Source: Pseudomonadota bacterium
GTDB lineage: Bacteria > Pseudomonadota > Alphaproteobacteria > Sphingomonadales > Sphingomonadaceae
Assembly: GCA_963205175.1 (NCBI GenBank)
Contig: CAUJIW010000144.1
Span: 1-55,039, forward strand
DNA: 55,039 bases
Direction: 5' to 3'
The notes under the pieces are model-generated. The model saw nothing but the letters and a program-made list of their open reading frames with translations, had not been told where the DNA came from and made no database searches. A program made the position numbers and the translations under genes. Shown here piece by piece: positions 40,612 through 49,902 of this stretch (position 1 is the first letter of the stretch; each line of letters opens with the position of its first letter).

Positions 40612-41487
40612 ATGAAACCCGTACGCACCGCCGTTTTCCCCGTGGGTGGCCTGGGCTCGCGCTTCCTGCCCGCCACCAAGGCGATGCCCAAGGAAATGCT
40701 GCCCATCGTCGACAAGCCGCTGATCCAGTACGCGGTCGAGGAAGCCCGCGCCGCCGGCATCGAGGAAGTGATCTTCGTCACCGGCCGCGGCAAGACGGCG
40801 ATCGAGGATCATTTCGACTATGCCGCCGAACTGGAACAGACGCTGGCGGCCCGCGCCAAGCAGGACCAGCTGGCCGAGCTGCGGGGGATCCCCGGCAAGC
40901 CGGGCGCCATCGCCTACACCCGCCAGCAGGAACCGCTGGGGCTGGGCCACGCGGTGTGGTGCGCCCGCCAGCTGGTGCGCAACGAACCGTTCGCGGTGCT
41001 GCTGGCCGACGACCTCATCCAGGCCGACACGCCGTGCCTGAAGCAGATGATCGAGGCCTACAACGAGGTCGGCGGCAACATCGTCGCGGTGACCGAGGTT
41101 CCGGCCGAACACACCAACCGCTATGGCGTCATCGACCCCGGCGCGACGCATGGCCGACTGACCGAGGTGCGCGGCCTGGTGGAAAAGCCGGCGCCGGAGA
41201 AGGCGCCGTCGCGGCTGGCGGTGATCGGCCGCTATATCCTGCAGCCGGTGGTGATGGACGTGCTGGGTTCGCAGCAGGCCGGCGCCGGTGGCGAGATCCA
41301 GCTCACCGACGCGCTGGCGCGGGTGATCGGCGTTCACCCCTTCCACGGCTATCACTTCGAGGGCAAGCGCTTCGACTGCGGCGACAAGGCCGGTCACGTG
41401 ATGGCCAACATCGCCTTCGCGCTGGAACGCCCGGACATCGGCCCGGCGGTCAGGACGTTTCTTCACGACCTGAGCGCGACGGCGTGA
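40612..41487 (+). CDS. galU: UTP-glucose-1-phosphate uridylyltransferase
   Basis: A 291-residue nucleotidyltransferase that makes UDP-glucose for polysaccharide and lipid synthesis. The N-terminal GGLGSRFLPATKAMPKEMLP and VEKP(A/S)PE segments are diagnostic. The last 38 bp overlap, tail to tail, the end of a CDP-alcohol phosphatidyltransferase gene on the other strand. Confidence 0.96.
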   Translation: MKPVRTAVFPVGGLGSRFLPATKAMPKEMLPIVDKPLIQYAVEEARAAGIEEVIFVTGRGKTAIEDHFDYAAELEQTLAARAKQDQLAELRGIPGKPGAIAYTRQQEPLGLGHAVWCARQLVRNEPFAVLLADDLIQADTPCLKQMIEAYNEVGGNIVAVTEVPAEHTNRYGVIDPGATHGRLTEVRGLVEKPAPEKAPSRLAVIGRYILQPVVMDVLGSQQAGAGGEIQLTDALARVIGVHPFHGYHFEGKRFDCGDKAGHVMANIAFALERPDIGPAVRTFLHDLSATA

Positions 41488-42043
41488 AGTCCCGCCGTGC
41501 CATGGCGCGACGCTCAAAAACATGACGCAGCCAGGCATAGGCGTAAGATATCCCGGAAACGACGGTGACAGCCGCCACGGCGGCGATCAGCGGCCGCATG
41601 ATCGCCGGCTCGACCCGGCCGAACGCTCCCGTTGCCAGCAGCACCGTCATCGCCGTCATCTGAACCGCCGTCGATACCTTGCCGATGGCCAGGGGCAGCA
41701 GCGAATGGCCAAGCCGGAAGGTGCGGGTGAGCGCGGCACCCGCGAGGATGAGCCCGTCGCGGGCCAGCACCAGCAGGGCCAGCCACCATGGCAGCACACC
41801 GGTGCTGGCGCCGGCAAGAAAAGTCGCGTTGACCAGCGCCTTGTCCGCCAGCGGGTCCAGCAGCTGACCCAGCGCCGACACCTGACCGAGCCGGCGGGCC
41901 AACCAGCCATCCAGCGCGTCGGTAACCGCCACCACCGCGAACAGCGCCGCCGCCAGCACGCCTTCGCCGCTGGCGACGAGCCAGCCCAGTACGGGCGCCA
42001 GCACCAGGCGCGCCATGGTCAGCGTGTTGGGCAGGTTCATCAT
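41450..42043 (-). CDS. CDP-alcohol phosphatidyltransferase family protein
   Basis: A 197-residue membrane enzyme with about five helices. The family motif D-G-x2-A-R-x8-G-x3-D-x3-D is visible as DALDGWLARRLGQ...LGQLLDPLADK. It is likely phosphatidylglycerophosphate synthase or a related phospholipid synthase. The ATG at 42043 has AGGGGAG upstream; its 3' end overlaps that of galU by 38 bp. Confidence 0.9.
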   Translation of the reverse strand: MMNLPNTLTMARLVLAPVLGWLVASGEGVLAAALFAVVAVTDALDGWLARRLGQVSALGQLLDPLADKALVNATFLAGASTGVLPWWLALLVLARDGLILAGAALTRTFRLGHSLLPLAIGKVSTAVQMTAMTVLLATGAFGRVEPAIMRPLIAAVAAVTVVSGISYAYAWLRHVFERRAMARRDFTPSRSGREETS

Positions 42044-42191
42044 GCCCGCACTCCCCTTCTGCGGCGGCGTCCGCGGCGCCGGACCGGCCGGCAAGGACCG
42101 ATCCCGGCATCGTTGTGTGTTCTCTGGTTACAGCAGCCTCATTCCTTCATATAAGAATAGCGTGTACCGGCCCAACAGTTGGAGACTTGCG

Positions 42192-42623
42192 ATGTTCCGC
42201 GCGCTGACACCCGACTTTTCCGTCGATGGCCAGCTCAGGCCCGAGGACATGCGCCAGGCCGCCGAGGCCGGGTTCACGCTGGTCATCAACAACCGCCCCG
42301 AGGGCGAGGAACCCGGCCAGCCGGCCGGTGCCAGCATGGAGTCCGCCGCCCGCGCCGCCGGACTCGACTATGCCGCCATTCCGGTGCGGCCCGGCCAGTT
42401 CACCCGCGCCATGGTCGACGAGACGCGCGCCCTGATCGCCGCCGCGCGCGGCCCGGTGCTGGCCTTCTGCCGCTCCGGCGCCCGCTCGACGACGCTGTGG
42501 GCGCTGGCGCGCGCCAGCGCCGGCGAGGCGCCGCAGACGCTGATCAGCCAGGCCGCCGCCGCCGGCTACGATGTCTCGCCGATGGCCGACGTGCTCGCAG
42601 CACTGGCACGGGAGGCGGCATGA
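42192..42623 (+). CDS. TIGR01244 family sulfurtransferase-like protein
   Basis: A 143-residue protein. The active-site loop is FCRSGARST with C93; the short CRSGxRS loop is of the rhodanese type, although the overall fold is of the phosphatase-like TIGR01244 family, found with or fused to beta-lactamase-like hydrolases in sulfide metabolism. The N-terminus (FRALTPDFSVDGQLRPEDM) is typical. Its stop overlaps the next start by 4 bp, so it is in one operon with the quinone oxidoreductase. Confidence 0.88.
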   Translation: MFRALTPDFSVDGQLRPEDMRQAAEAGFTLVINNRPEGEEPGQPAGASMESAARAAGLDYAAIPVRPGQFTRAMVDETRALIAAARGPVLAFCRSGARSTTLWALARASAGEAPQTLISQAAAAGYDVSPMADVLAALAREAA

Positions 42624-43570
42624 AGGCGGTCTATTATGCCCGCTTCGGCGGCGCCGACCTGCTGAAGGTCGGCGACCTGCCAGCACCCGAACCGCAACCC
42701 GGTGAAGTGCTGATCCGGGTGCGCGCCGCCGGCGTCAACCCGATCGACTGGAAACTGCGTGAAGGCCAGTTCAAGGCCGTGTTCCCCTACGCCTTCCCGA
42801 TCATCCCCGGCTGGGACGCCGCCGGCGAGGTGGCCGGCTTGGGCGCCGACGTCACCGGCTTCGCCCCCGGCGCCAGAGTGATGGCCTATTGCCGCAAGCC
42901 AACCGTGCAGTGGGGCTGCTATGCCGAATATGTCACCATGCCGGCGGACGCCGTGGCGCTGACGCCGGCCGGCCTCGACGACCGCCAGGCCGCGGCGCTG
43001 CCGCTGGTCGGGCTGACCGCCTGGCAGGCGCTGGTGGAAACCGCCCGCGTGCAGCCAGGACAGAGCGTGTTCATCAACGCCGCCAGCGGTGGTGTCGGCT
43101 CGATCGCCGTGCCGCTGGCCCGCCATCTCGGCGCCCGGGTGATCGCGGTGTGCGGCCCCGCCAACGCCGACTATGTCCGCCAGCTCGGCGCCCATGACGT
43201 CATCGACTACCGCGCCGCCGACGTCACCGCCGCGACGCTGGCGCTGGCGCCCGAGGGCGTCGACGTGATGCTCGACGGGGTGGGCGGCGAGGCGCTGGCG
43301 GCGGCCTATCCGATGGTCCGGCGCGGCGGCACCATCGTCGCCCTGAACAACGCGCCCGACCCCGAGGCCTGTGCCGCCCGCGCCATCACCGGCGTCCGGC
43401 TGTTCTCCAGCCCCAACGGCGCGCAGATCGCCCGGGTGGCGGCACTGGTCGCCGAGGGCACCATCCCGGTGGGCGACCTGCATTTCATGCCGCTGGAACA
43501 GGCGGCCGAGGCCCAGCGACTGAGCCAGGCCGGCCACGTGCGCGGCAAGATCGTCCTCGACATCGGCTGA
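42620..43570 (+). CDS. zinc-free NADP-dependent quinone oxidoreductase
   Basis: A 316-residue medium-chain dehydrogenase/reductase of the quinone-reductase branch. It has AAGVNPIDWKLREG, the nucleotide-binding NAASGGVGSIAVPLARHLG, and no zinc-binding cysteine cluster. It probably reduces quinones or alpha,beta-unsaturated carbonyls using NADPH. GGGAGG precedes the ATG. It overlaps the upstream gene by 4 bp and is followed by a small membrane protein 13 bp later. Confidence 0.92.
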   Translation: MKAVYYARFGGADLLKVGDLPAPEPQPGEVLIRVRAAGVNPIDWKLREGQFKAVFPYAFPIIPGWDAAGEVAGLGADVTGFAPGARVMAYCRKPTVQWGCYAEYVTMPADAVALTPAGLDDRQAAALPLVGLTAWQALVETARVQPGQSVFINAASGGVGSIAVPLARHLGARVIAVCGPANADYVRQLGAHDVIDYRAADVTAATLALAPEGVDVMLDGVGGEALAAAYPMVRRGGTIVALNNAPDPEACAARAITGVRLFSSPNGAQIARVAALVAEGTIPVGDLHFMPLEQAAEAQRLSQAGHVRGKIVLDIG

Positions 43571-43583
43571 GGACGCGCCCGCG

Positions 43584-44003
43584 ATGCTCGGCCAGCTTGC
43601 CATTCTCGCCGGGTCGTTCATCGCCATCGTGCTCCTGGCGCTGCTGTGTCGCGTGCTCGGGCTCGGGCGTGTCGCCACCATCGAGTCGCTGGCCGCCGCC
43701 GGCGCGGCGGTGCGCCGGCATCAGCTGAGCTTCACCCCGGCTATGGGCGACGGGCAGACCGCCGGGGTGCTGGCGCGCGATGGCAAGGCGGCGCTGGTGT
43801 TCGGCGCCGATGGCCGGCTGGGGCTGGTGGTGGCGCTGGGCGACCGGCTGGTGGCCCGTGTGCTGCCCCGGCCACCGGCCGTCGAGACCGCCACCGACGG
43901 CCTGACCCTGCGGCTCGACGACATCACCCTGCCGCGCGTCCATCTGGCGCTGACGGCGGCGGACGCGGCGGCGTTGACGGACCGGCTGGGGGCGCTGCCA
44001 TGA
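43584..44003 (+). CDS. small membrane-anchored protein of unknown function
   Basis: A 139-residue protein with one N-terminal helix (about 5-26) and a soluble, beta-rich domain rich in Gly, Val and Leu. I recognise no family. It is the third gene of the unit starting at 42192. A function linked to the oxidoreductase or to the sterol desaturase-like gene downstream is conceivable but not shown. Confidence 0.65.
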   Translation: MLGQLAILAGSFIAIVLLALLCRVLGLGRVATIESLAAAGAAVRRHQLSFTPAMGDGQTAGVLARDGKAALVFGADGRLGLVVALGDRLVARVLPRPPAVETATDGLTLRLDDITLPRVHLALTAADAAALTDRLGALP

Positions 44004-44076
44004 CGCCCGCGCGCCACGACCCGCCAAACAAGAACACACCAAGCAAAAACACGCCAAAACGGCTCTGGGGAGTGCC

Positions 44077-44973
44077 ATGCCTGACCTGCCGGACCCCGTA
44101 ACCCTGGCGATCCCGGCCTTTGTCGGCCTGATCGTGCTGGAAATGCTGCTGGTGCGCGCGACCGGCCGCGGCGCCTACGAGCCGCGTGACACCTTCACCT
44201 CGCTGGCGCTGGGCTTCGGCAGCACCGTCTCGGGCCTGATCTTCGGCGGCGCCGTCCTGGCGCTGGGCGTCTGGCTGTACCGCTTCCGGCTGTTCGACAT
44301 CGGCTGGTCGTGGTGGGCCTGGGGCCTGTGCTTCGTGCTCGACGACTTTGCCTATTACTGGTTCCACCGCACCGCCCACCGGGTGCGCTGGTTCTGGGCC
44401 AGCCACGTCATCCACCACTCCAGCCAGCACTACAATCTCTCGACGGCGCTGCGCCAGACCTGGACCGGGCCGATCAGCCTCGCCTTCGTGTTCCGCCTGC
44501 CGCTGTTCCTGGCCGGCTTCCCGCCGGCGATGATCCTGTTCTGCGGCGGCCTCAACCTGATCTACCAGTTCTGGATTCATACCGAGATGGTGGACCGGCT
44601 GCCGCGCTGGTTCGAGGCGGTGATGAACACGCCTAGCCACCACCGGGTGCACCACGCCACCAACCCGCGCTATCTTGATGCCAACTATGCCGGCGTGTTC
44701 ATCGTCTGGGACCGGCTGTTCGGCAGCTTCGTGCCCGAACGCGCCGACGAACCGTGCCGCTATGGCATCGTGCGCAACCTCGGCACCTTCAATCCGTTCG
44801 TCGCCGCCTTCCATGAGTGGATCGGCATCGCCCGGGATCTCGCCCATGCCCGGTCCTGGCGCGAACGCTGGGGCTGTGTCGCCGGCCCTCCGGGCTGGAG
44901 TCCCGACGGCAGTCGGGATACGACGGAGATCATCCGCGCCCGCTGGCAGGCGCTGGGGGAACCGGCCGAATAG
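44077..44973 (+). CDS. fatty acid hydroxylase/sterol desaturase family protein
   Basis: A 298-residue integral membrane di-iron oxygenase of the fatty acid hydroxylase superfamily with 4-5 helices. The histidine motifs that bind the two irons are visible: HRTAH near residue 93, HHSSQHYN near 114-121 and HRVHH near 190. The substrate (a lipid, carotenoid or hopanoid) is not shown by the sequence. It follows the small membrane protein gene after 73 bp that include two AAAACAC-like stretches. Confidence 0.92.
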   Translation: MPDLPDPVTLAIPAFVGLIVLEMLLVRATGRGAYEPRDTFTSLALGFGSTVSGLIFGGAVLALGVWLYRFRLFDIGWSWWAWGLCFVLDDFAYYWFHRTAHRVRWFWASHVIHHSSQHYNLSTALRQTWTGPISLAFVFRLPLFLAGFPPAMILFCGGLNLIYQFWIHTEMVDRLPRWFEAVMNTPSHHRVHHATNPRYLDANYAGVFIVWDRLFGSFVPERADEPCRYGIVRNLGTFNPFVAAFHEWIGIARDLAHARSWRERWGCVAGPPGWSPDGSRDTTEIIRARWQALGEPAE

Positions 44974-45041
44974 CCGCACCCCCGGTGCGTCGGCGGCGCG
45001 CGGGCTGTCACTGACGCGTACCAACGACGGGAGCCCCCGCC

Positions 45042-45668
45042 ATGCTCTTCCTGCCGCCCGACTGGGTCGCCGCCCTCAATTATGCCGGGGTCGGCGTGTT
45101 CGCCGCCACCGGCGCGCTGGCGGCGGCGCGCAACAACCACGATCTGGTGACCTTCGCCTTCTTTGCCGGCATCACCGGCGTCGGCGGCGGCACCCTGCGC
45201 GACCTGCTGATCGACGCGCCGGTGTTCTGGCTCGACGCGCCAGCCTATCTCAGCACCTGTCTGGGCGTCGCGGTGGCGGTGTGGCTGCTGGGCGGGGTGT
45301 TCCGTTCGTGGCGCTACCAGGCGCTGCTGTGGCTCGACGCGGTGGGGCTGGGCGCCTACGCCGTGCTGGGTGTCAACAAGGCACTGGCCTTCGGCGTCTC
45401 GGCGCCGGTGGCCGCCGTGATGGGGGTGATCACCGCCACCTTCGGCGGTGTCATCCGCGACGTGCTGGCCGGCGAGCCGTCGATCCTGCTGCGCCGGGAA
45501 ATCTATGTCACCGCCGCCCTGGTGGCGGCGGTCGGCTATGTGGCACTGATCGCCTTCGGCATCACGGCGGAAGTCGCCGCGTGGATCGCGGCGTTCTCGG
45601 GGTTCGGCGTGCGCGCCGGCGCCATGCTGTTCGGCTGGAACCTGCCGGGCTACGCGCGCCGCGACTGA
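45042..45668 (+). CDS. TRIC-type (UPF0126) cation channel family protein
   Basis: A 208-residue protein with about seven membrane helices and two copies of the UPF0126 repeat, with GVFAATGALAAARN, GVGGGTLRDLL and GGVIRDVLAGEPS as repeat signatures. Bacterial homologues form trimeric potassium-permeable channels like animal TRIC. The ATG at 45042 follows GGGAGCC. It converges on purH with 24 bp between stops. Confidence 0.92.
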   Translation: MLFLPPDWVAALNYAGVGVFAATGALAAARNNHDLVTFAFFAGITGVGGGTLRDLLIDAPVFWLDAPAYLSTCLGVAVAVWLLGGVFRSWRYQALLWLDAVGLGAYAVLGVNKALAFGVSAPVAAVMGVITATFGGVIRDVLAGEPSILLRREIYVTAALVAAVGYVALIAFGITAEVAAWIAAFSGFGVRAGAMLFGWNLPGYARRD

Positions 45669-45692
45669 CGGCGAACGCCGCGCGCCATATCG

Positions 45693-47294
45693 TCAGTGAC
45701 GGAAGTGGCGCTTGCCGGTGAACACCATGGCGAGGCCCTTGTCGTCGGCCGCGGCGATCACTTCCTCGTCGCGCATCGAGCCACCGGGCTGGATCACCGC
45801 CGTGGCACCGGCTTCCGCCGCCGCCAGCAGACCGTCGGCGAACGGGAAGAAGGCGTCGGAGGCAACCACCGAGCCCTGGGTCAGCGGCAGCAGCTCGCCG
45901 GCCTTCTCGGCCGCCTCGCGCGCCTTCCAGGCGGCGATGCGCGCGGAGTCGACCCGGCTCATCTGGCCGGCGCCGACGCCGACGGTGGCGCCGTTCCTGG
46001 CGTAGACGATGGCGTTGGACTTCACATGCTTGGCCACCTTGAAGGCGAACAGCATGTCGGCCAGCTCCTGCGGGCTGGGCTGACGCCTGGTGACCACCTT
46101 GAGATCGGCCGGCGTGGTGACGCCGTTGTCGCGGCTCTGCACCAGATAACCGCCACCGATGGAGCGGATGGTCAGCCCCGGCCGGGCCGGATCGGGCAGC
46201 GCGCCGGTGAGCAGCAGGCGCAGGTTCTTCTTCGCCGCGAACACGGCGATCGCCTCATCATCGGCGTCGGGGGCGACCACCACTTCCGTGAAGATCTCGG
46301 TGATGGCGCGGGCGGTCTGGCCGTCGAGCGGCCGGTTGGCGGCGATGATGCCACCGAAGGCCGACACCGAATCGCACACCAGCGCCCGGCGATAGGCGTC
46401 CTCCAGCGAGGCGCCGGTGGCGACGCCGCACGGGTTGGCGTGCTTGATGATGGCGATGGCCGGCGTCTCGGCGCCGAACTCGGCGATCAGTTCCAGCGCG
46501 GCGTCGGTGTCGTTGAGGTTGTTGAACGACAGCTCCTTGCCCTGCACCTGGCGGGCACCGACCAGTCCGCCGGCGGTGCCCTGCGCCTTGTAGACGGCGG
46601 CGGCCTGATGCGGGTTCTCGCCGTAGCGCAGTTCGGCGGCCTTGGTCGCCGACAGGTTCAGCGTTTCCGGGAAGGTCTGGCCCTCGACGGCGAAGGCGAA
46701 CCAGGCGGCAATCGCCGCGTCGTACTGGGCGGTGCGGGCATAAGCCTTGGCGGCAAGCCTGCGGCGCAGCGGGAAGCTGGTGGCGCCCTCGTTGGCGGCA
46801 AGGTCGGCCAGCACCGCGTCATAGTCGGCCGGATCGGTGACGATCGCGACATAGCCGTGGTTCTTCGCCGCCGAGCGCACCATCGACGGGCCGCCGATGT
46901 CGATGTTCTCGATGCAGGTCTCGACGTCGGCGCCCTTGGCCACCGTCGCCTCGAACGGATAGAGGTTGACCACCACCAGATCGATCGGCGGGATGGCGTG
47001 CGCCTGCATCGCCGCCGCATGCTCGGGGTTGTCGCGCAGCGCCAGCAGGCCGCCGTGGATGGTGGGGTGCAGGGTCTTGACCCGGCCGTCCATCATTTCC
47101 GGGAAGCCGGTGTGCTCCGAGACGTCCTTCACCGCCAGGCCGGCGTCGCGCAGCGCCTTGGCCGTGCCACCGGTGGACAGCAGCTCGACACCGCGGGCGC
47201 TCAGCGCCTGGGCGAACGGCACCAGGCCGGTCTTGTCGGAAACGGACAGCAGCGCGCGGGTCACGCGCACCGGGCGATCGGTGATGGAGGTCAT
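45693..47294 (-). CDS. purH: bifunctional AICAR transformylase/IMP cyclohydrolase
   Basis: A 533-residue enzyme for the last two steps of purine synthesis. The N-terminal MGS-like IMP cyclohydrolase domain (about 10-150, with SVSDKTGL and STGGTA) is followed by the AICAR formyltransferase domain (about 200-533, with KHANPCGVA and the catalytic Lys/His). The end RHFRH is typical. It follows the heparinase-like gene after 105 bp that contain two hairpins. Confidence 0.97.
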   Translation of the reverse strand: MTSITDRPVRVTRALLSVSDKTGLVPFAQALSARGVELLSTGGTAKALRDAGLAVKDVSEHTGFPEMMDGRVKTLHPTIHGGLLALRDNPEHAAAMQAHAIPPIDLVVVNLYPFEATVAKGADVETCIENIDIGGPSMVRSAAKNHGYVAIVTDPADYDAVLADLAANEGATSFPLRRRLAAKAYARTAQYDAAIAAWFAFAVEGQTFPETLNLSATKAAELRYGENPHQAAAVYKAQGTAGGLVGARQVQGKELSFNNLNDTDAALELIAEFGAETPAIAIIKHANPCGVATGASLEDAYRRALVCDSVSAFGGIIAANRPLDGQTARAITEIFTEVVVAPDADDEAIAVFAAKKNLRLLLTGALPDPARPGLTIRSIGGGYLVQSRDNGVTTPADLKVVTRRQPSPQELADMLFAFKVAKHVKSNAIVYARNGATVGVGAGQMSRVDSARIAAWKAREAAEKAGELLPLTQGSVVASDAFFPFADGLLAAAEAGATAVIQPGGSMRDEEVIAAADDKGLAMVFTGKRHFRH

Positions 47295-47343
47295 ATCGGC
47301 TCTCTGCGATGAATAGCGCGCCCGCGCTTACGCCAGAGCGGCC

Positions 47344-47357
47344 ACGGTTTCAACCGT
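47344..47357. repeat. palindrome upstream of purH
   Basis: ACGGTT-TC-AACCGT, a 6-bp inverted repeat about 50 bp before the purH start. It may be an operator or part of the leader; I do not match it to a known site. Confidence 0.4.
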
Positions 47358-47369
47358 TGAGGCGGCCTG

Positions 47370-47390
47370 GCCGATCAAAGTCTGATCGGC
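47370..47390. terminator. hairpin after the heparinase-like gene
   Basis: GCCGATCA (47370-47377) and TGATCGGC (47383-47390) form a perfect 8-bp stem with a five-base loop, 10 bp beyond the stop of the minus-strand heparinase-like gene. No T-run is seen, so termination is uncertain. Confidence 0.5.
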
Positions 47391-47399
47391 TGGCAGGGC

Positions 47400-49142
47400 T
47401 CAGGCCTTGCCGGAGCGCTTGAACGACCAGTTGACCACCGCGCCATCGTCGCCGGTCTCGGCCGACAGCACCAGCTGCTCGCCCTTGCGACGGCGGCCCT
47501 CGGCGTCGATCCACAGCGACGGCGCCACCGACAGCGTCGCCCCGCGCGCCTTGAACTGCCACAGCGCGCCACCCGGCAGCTTGAGCAGCGCCCCCTGGTT
47601 GCCGGCGGTGGCGGTCGCCTCGATGCCGGGGCCGAGGTGGAAGCGGATGTCGAAATGAATGCCATCGGCGGCGCGCAGGCCGAAGTTGCGCCGCTTGGTG
47701 GGGTGCAGGCTGTCCTCGCCGCGCAGGTCCATGCCGTCGGCCGACAGATACAGCCGGCGCCGGTGGGTGAGGCCGAAGCGACGGACGTAACCGTCGTGCT
47801 GGGCGTCCACCAGCACGCCGTCCTCGCTCTCCTGGCGCACCGCCGCCACTTCCGAGACACCCTTGCCCAGCGTGCCATCGTCGCGGATGCGGGTGGAGTT
47901 GGTGTCGTCGATCACCAGCGTCGAATGCGCCGCCGTCGCCCGCAGCACCTGCTGCAGGTCGGGGATCAGCGCCAGCGCGGTGTCGCGACCGCCGCCGCAG
48001 TTGACGACAAGGCGGTTGAGCCCGTCGGAAAACTCGAAGGCCAGCGTGCCGGCGTGCGCCGTCTGGCTGACCCGGCCCGGCGGCGGCGGTCCGGCATCGA
48101 GCACGACGATGCTGCGCCCGCCCTCCAGCCGCTGGAAACCGCTGTAGACGCCGTTTTTCAGCGGCTTGGCGGTGACGCCGGAGAGTTTCAGCGCCTGGTC
48201 GATGACATGGGCATCGCCGAGGCCGCCGCCGTGCACCGCGGTCAGGTGGCCGTCGCCCAGCAGCACGCCACGCAGCGCCGGCGTCAGCCGGTCGATGGCG
48301 CGGGTGACGCCCGCCGGCTCCTCGACGTTGCGCTCGCGAATCACCTGGCGCACCGTCAGCAGCAGCTTCAGCACGTCGAGCTGCTCTTCCGGGCAGCGCG
48401 AACCGACACCGCCGTCGGCGAGGATGAACAGCTCCAGCGCCCGGTCGAGCGCCGCCGCGCCCTTGTGCGCCCGCACCTCACCGTTGGGCAGCAACAGGCC
48501 GTTGATCAGCAGGCCGGCGGTGGCCCGGATGCGCGCCAGCCCCTCGGGCGTCTTTTCCGCCGTCTGCACCAGATGACGGCCCTGACGCGCCAGCGCGTTC
48601 AGCACCGACGAACGATAGACGTGATCGGTGGACGACAGGATGTAGGGCGCGTGGGTCATCCACTGCATCAGCCGTTCGCCGAGAATGTCGGCCCGCCAGG
48701 CCAGCTCGTCGAACTTGGAATATTCCTCCAGCCAGCGCTGGATCAGCGGCTCGACCACGCCGGCGCCGCGCTTGTGCTCGACTTCCGCCGCCAGGTCGCG
48801 CAGCCAGCGGAAGCTGTGCAACCATTCCAGCCAGGCGGCCGGCGCGTGGATGGCCGAGAAGCGCACGCCATGGGTGTTGATGGCGATGCCCATGTAATCC
48901 AGCTTGCCGTCGATCAGCGCCTTGCCGACCGCCGGGTCGCCCGGCCACAGATCGGGCGGCGCCGCCAGCAGCTTGAGCGGAAAGCGGCCACGCAGCCGCA
49001 GGCCGTGCAGGAACGAGCGATACTGCAGCCGGCGCAGGCGCTGGGCGATCTTTTCCGCCAGCGACAGGCCACGATCCTCGCCGAAGCGCACCAGCCGGTG
49101 GCCGGGGACGATGGTGTCCGCGCTGTCGGGCTCGCCGCTCAC
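47400..49142 (-). CDS. heparinase II/III family protein
   Basis: A 580-residue cytoplasmic protein with an N-terminal alpha/alpha toroid-like helical part (to about 350) and a C-terminal beta-sandwich typical of heparinase II/III-like lyases. The segment LDAGPPPPG and the start of the C-terminal domain ([16 protein letters not shown]) are hallmarks of this alphaproteobacterial group. No signal peptide is visible, so export is doubtful and the substrate is unknown. It starts with GTG overlapping the rpe stop by 4 bp, and the rsmB-rpe-heparinase-purH order recurs in many alphaproteobacteria. Confidence 0.9.
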   Translation of the reverse strand: MSGEPDSADTIVPGHRLVRFGEDRGLSLAEKIAQRLRRLQYRSFLHGLRLRGRFPLKLLAAPPDLWPGDPAVGKALIDGKLDYMGIAINTHGVRFSAIHAPAAWLEWLHSFRWLRDLAAEVEHKRGAGVVEPLIQRWLEEYSKFDELAWRADILGERLMQWMTHAPYILSSTDHVYRSSVLNALARQGRHLVQTAEKTPEGLARIRATAGLLINGLLLPNGEVRAHKGAAALDRALELFILADGGVGSRCPEEQLDVLKLLLTVRQVIRERNVEEPAGVTRAIDRLTPALRGVLLGDGHLTAVHGGGLGDAHVIDQALKLSGVTAKPLKNGVYSGFQRLEGGRSIVVLDAGPPPPGRVSQTAHAGTLAFEFSDGLNRLVVNCGGGRDTALALIPDLQQVLRATAAHSTLVIDDTNSTRIRDDGTLGKGVSEVAAVRQESEDGVLVDAQHDGYVRRFGLTHRRRLYLSADGMDLRGEDSLHPTKRRNFGLRAADGIHFDIRFHLGPGIEATATAGNQGALLKLPGGALWQFKARGATLSVAPSLWIDAEGRRRKGEQLVLSAETGDDGAVVNWSFKRSGKA

Positions 49143-49843
49143 GCCAGAGACCCTCCCGAGGCCGGGCCGCCGGCCTGCGCCTCGGCGCGGATGGCGGCGA
49201 TGTTGGCGGCGTAGCGGTCCGGGCCGCCCTGGAAGGTGGCAGTGCCGGCCACCAGCACGTCGGCGCCGGCGGCATAGGCGTCCCCGGCGGTCGCCAGCGC
49301 GATGCCGCCATCGACCTCAAGGTCGATCGGCTTGCCCAGCAGGTCGATGCGCCGGCGGATCTTGGCGATCTTCTCCAGCTGGCTGGTGATGAACGACTGA
49401 CCGCCGAAGCCTGGGTTGACCGACATCACCAGCACCAGGTCGATGTCGGGCAGGATATAGTCCAGCACCTCCACCGGCGTTGCCGGATTGAGCGACACGC
49501 CGGCCTTCTTGCCCAGCGCCTTGATGCGCTGGATGGTGCGGTGCAGGTGCGGGCCGGCTTCGGGGTGGACGGTGATGATGTCGGCACCCGCCTCGGCGAA
49601 GGCGTCGAGATAAAGATCCACCGGCGAGATCATCAGGTGGACATCGAACGGCTTGGTGGTGTGCGGCCGCAGCGCCTTCACCACCGCCGGACCGATGGTG
49701 ATGTTGGGCACGAAATGGCCGTCCATCACGTCGACATGGATGTAGTCGGCGCCGGCAGCATCAATGGCGCGCACTTCCTCACCCAGCCGGGCGAAGTCGG
49801 CGGACAGGATGGACGGCGCGATGCGGACGGGTTGTTGCGACAT
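49139..49843 (-). CDS. rpe: ribulose-phosphate 3-epimerase
   Basis: A 234-residue TIM-barrel enzyme that interconverts ribulose 5-phosphate and xylulose 5-phosphate. Signature blocks: [50 protein letters not shown] and EVDGGI, which carry the metal-binding His/Asp residues. The ATG at 49843 is the family start. Its stop overlaps the start of the heparinase-like gene by 4 bp. Confidence 0.97.
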   Translation of the reverse strand: MSQQPVRIAPSILSADFARLGEEVRAIDAAGADYIHVDVMDGHFVPNITIGPAVVKALRPHTTKPFDVHLMISPVDLYLDAFAEAGADIITVHPEAGPHLHRTIQRIKALGKKAGVSLNPATPVEVLDYILPDIDLVLVMSVNPGFGGQSFITSQLEKIAKIRRRIDLLGKPIDLEVDGGIALATAGDAYAAGADVLVAGTATFQGGPDRYAANIAAIRAEAQAGGPASGGSLA

Positions 49844-49902
49844 GAGAGCGGGTCTTAGCAGGTTCGGATTCGGGGAACAACGGCCGCCGACAGAGCCACC
49901 GG

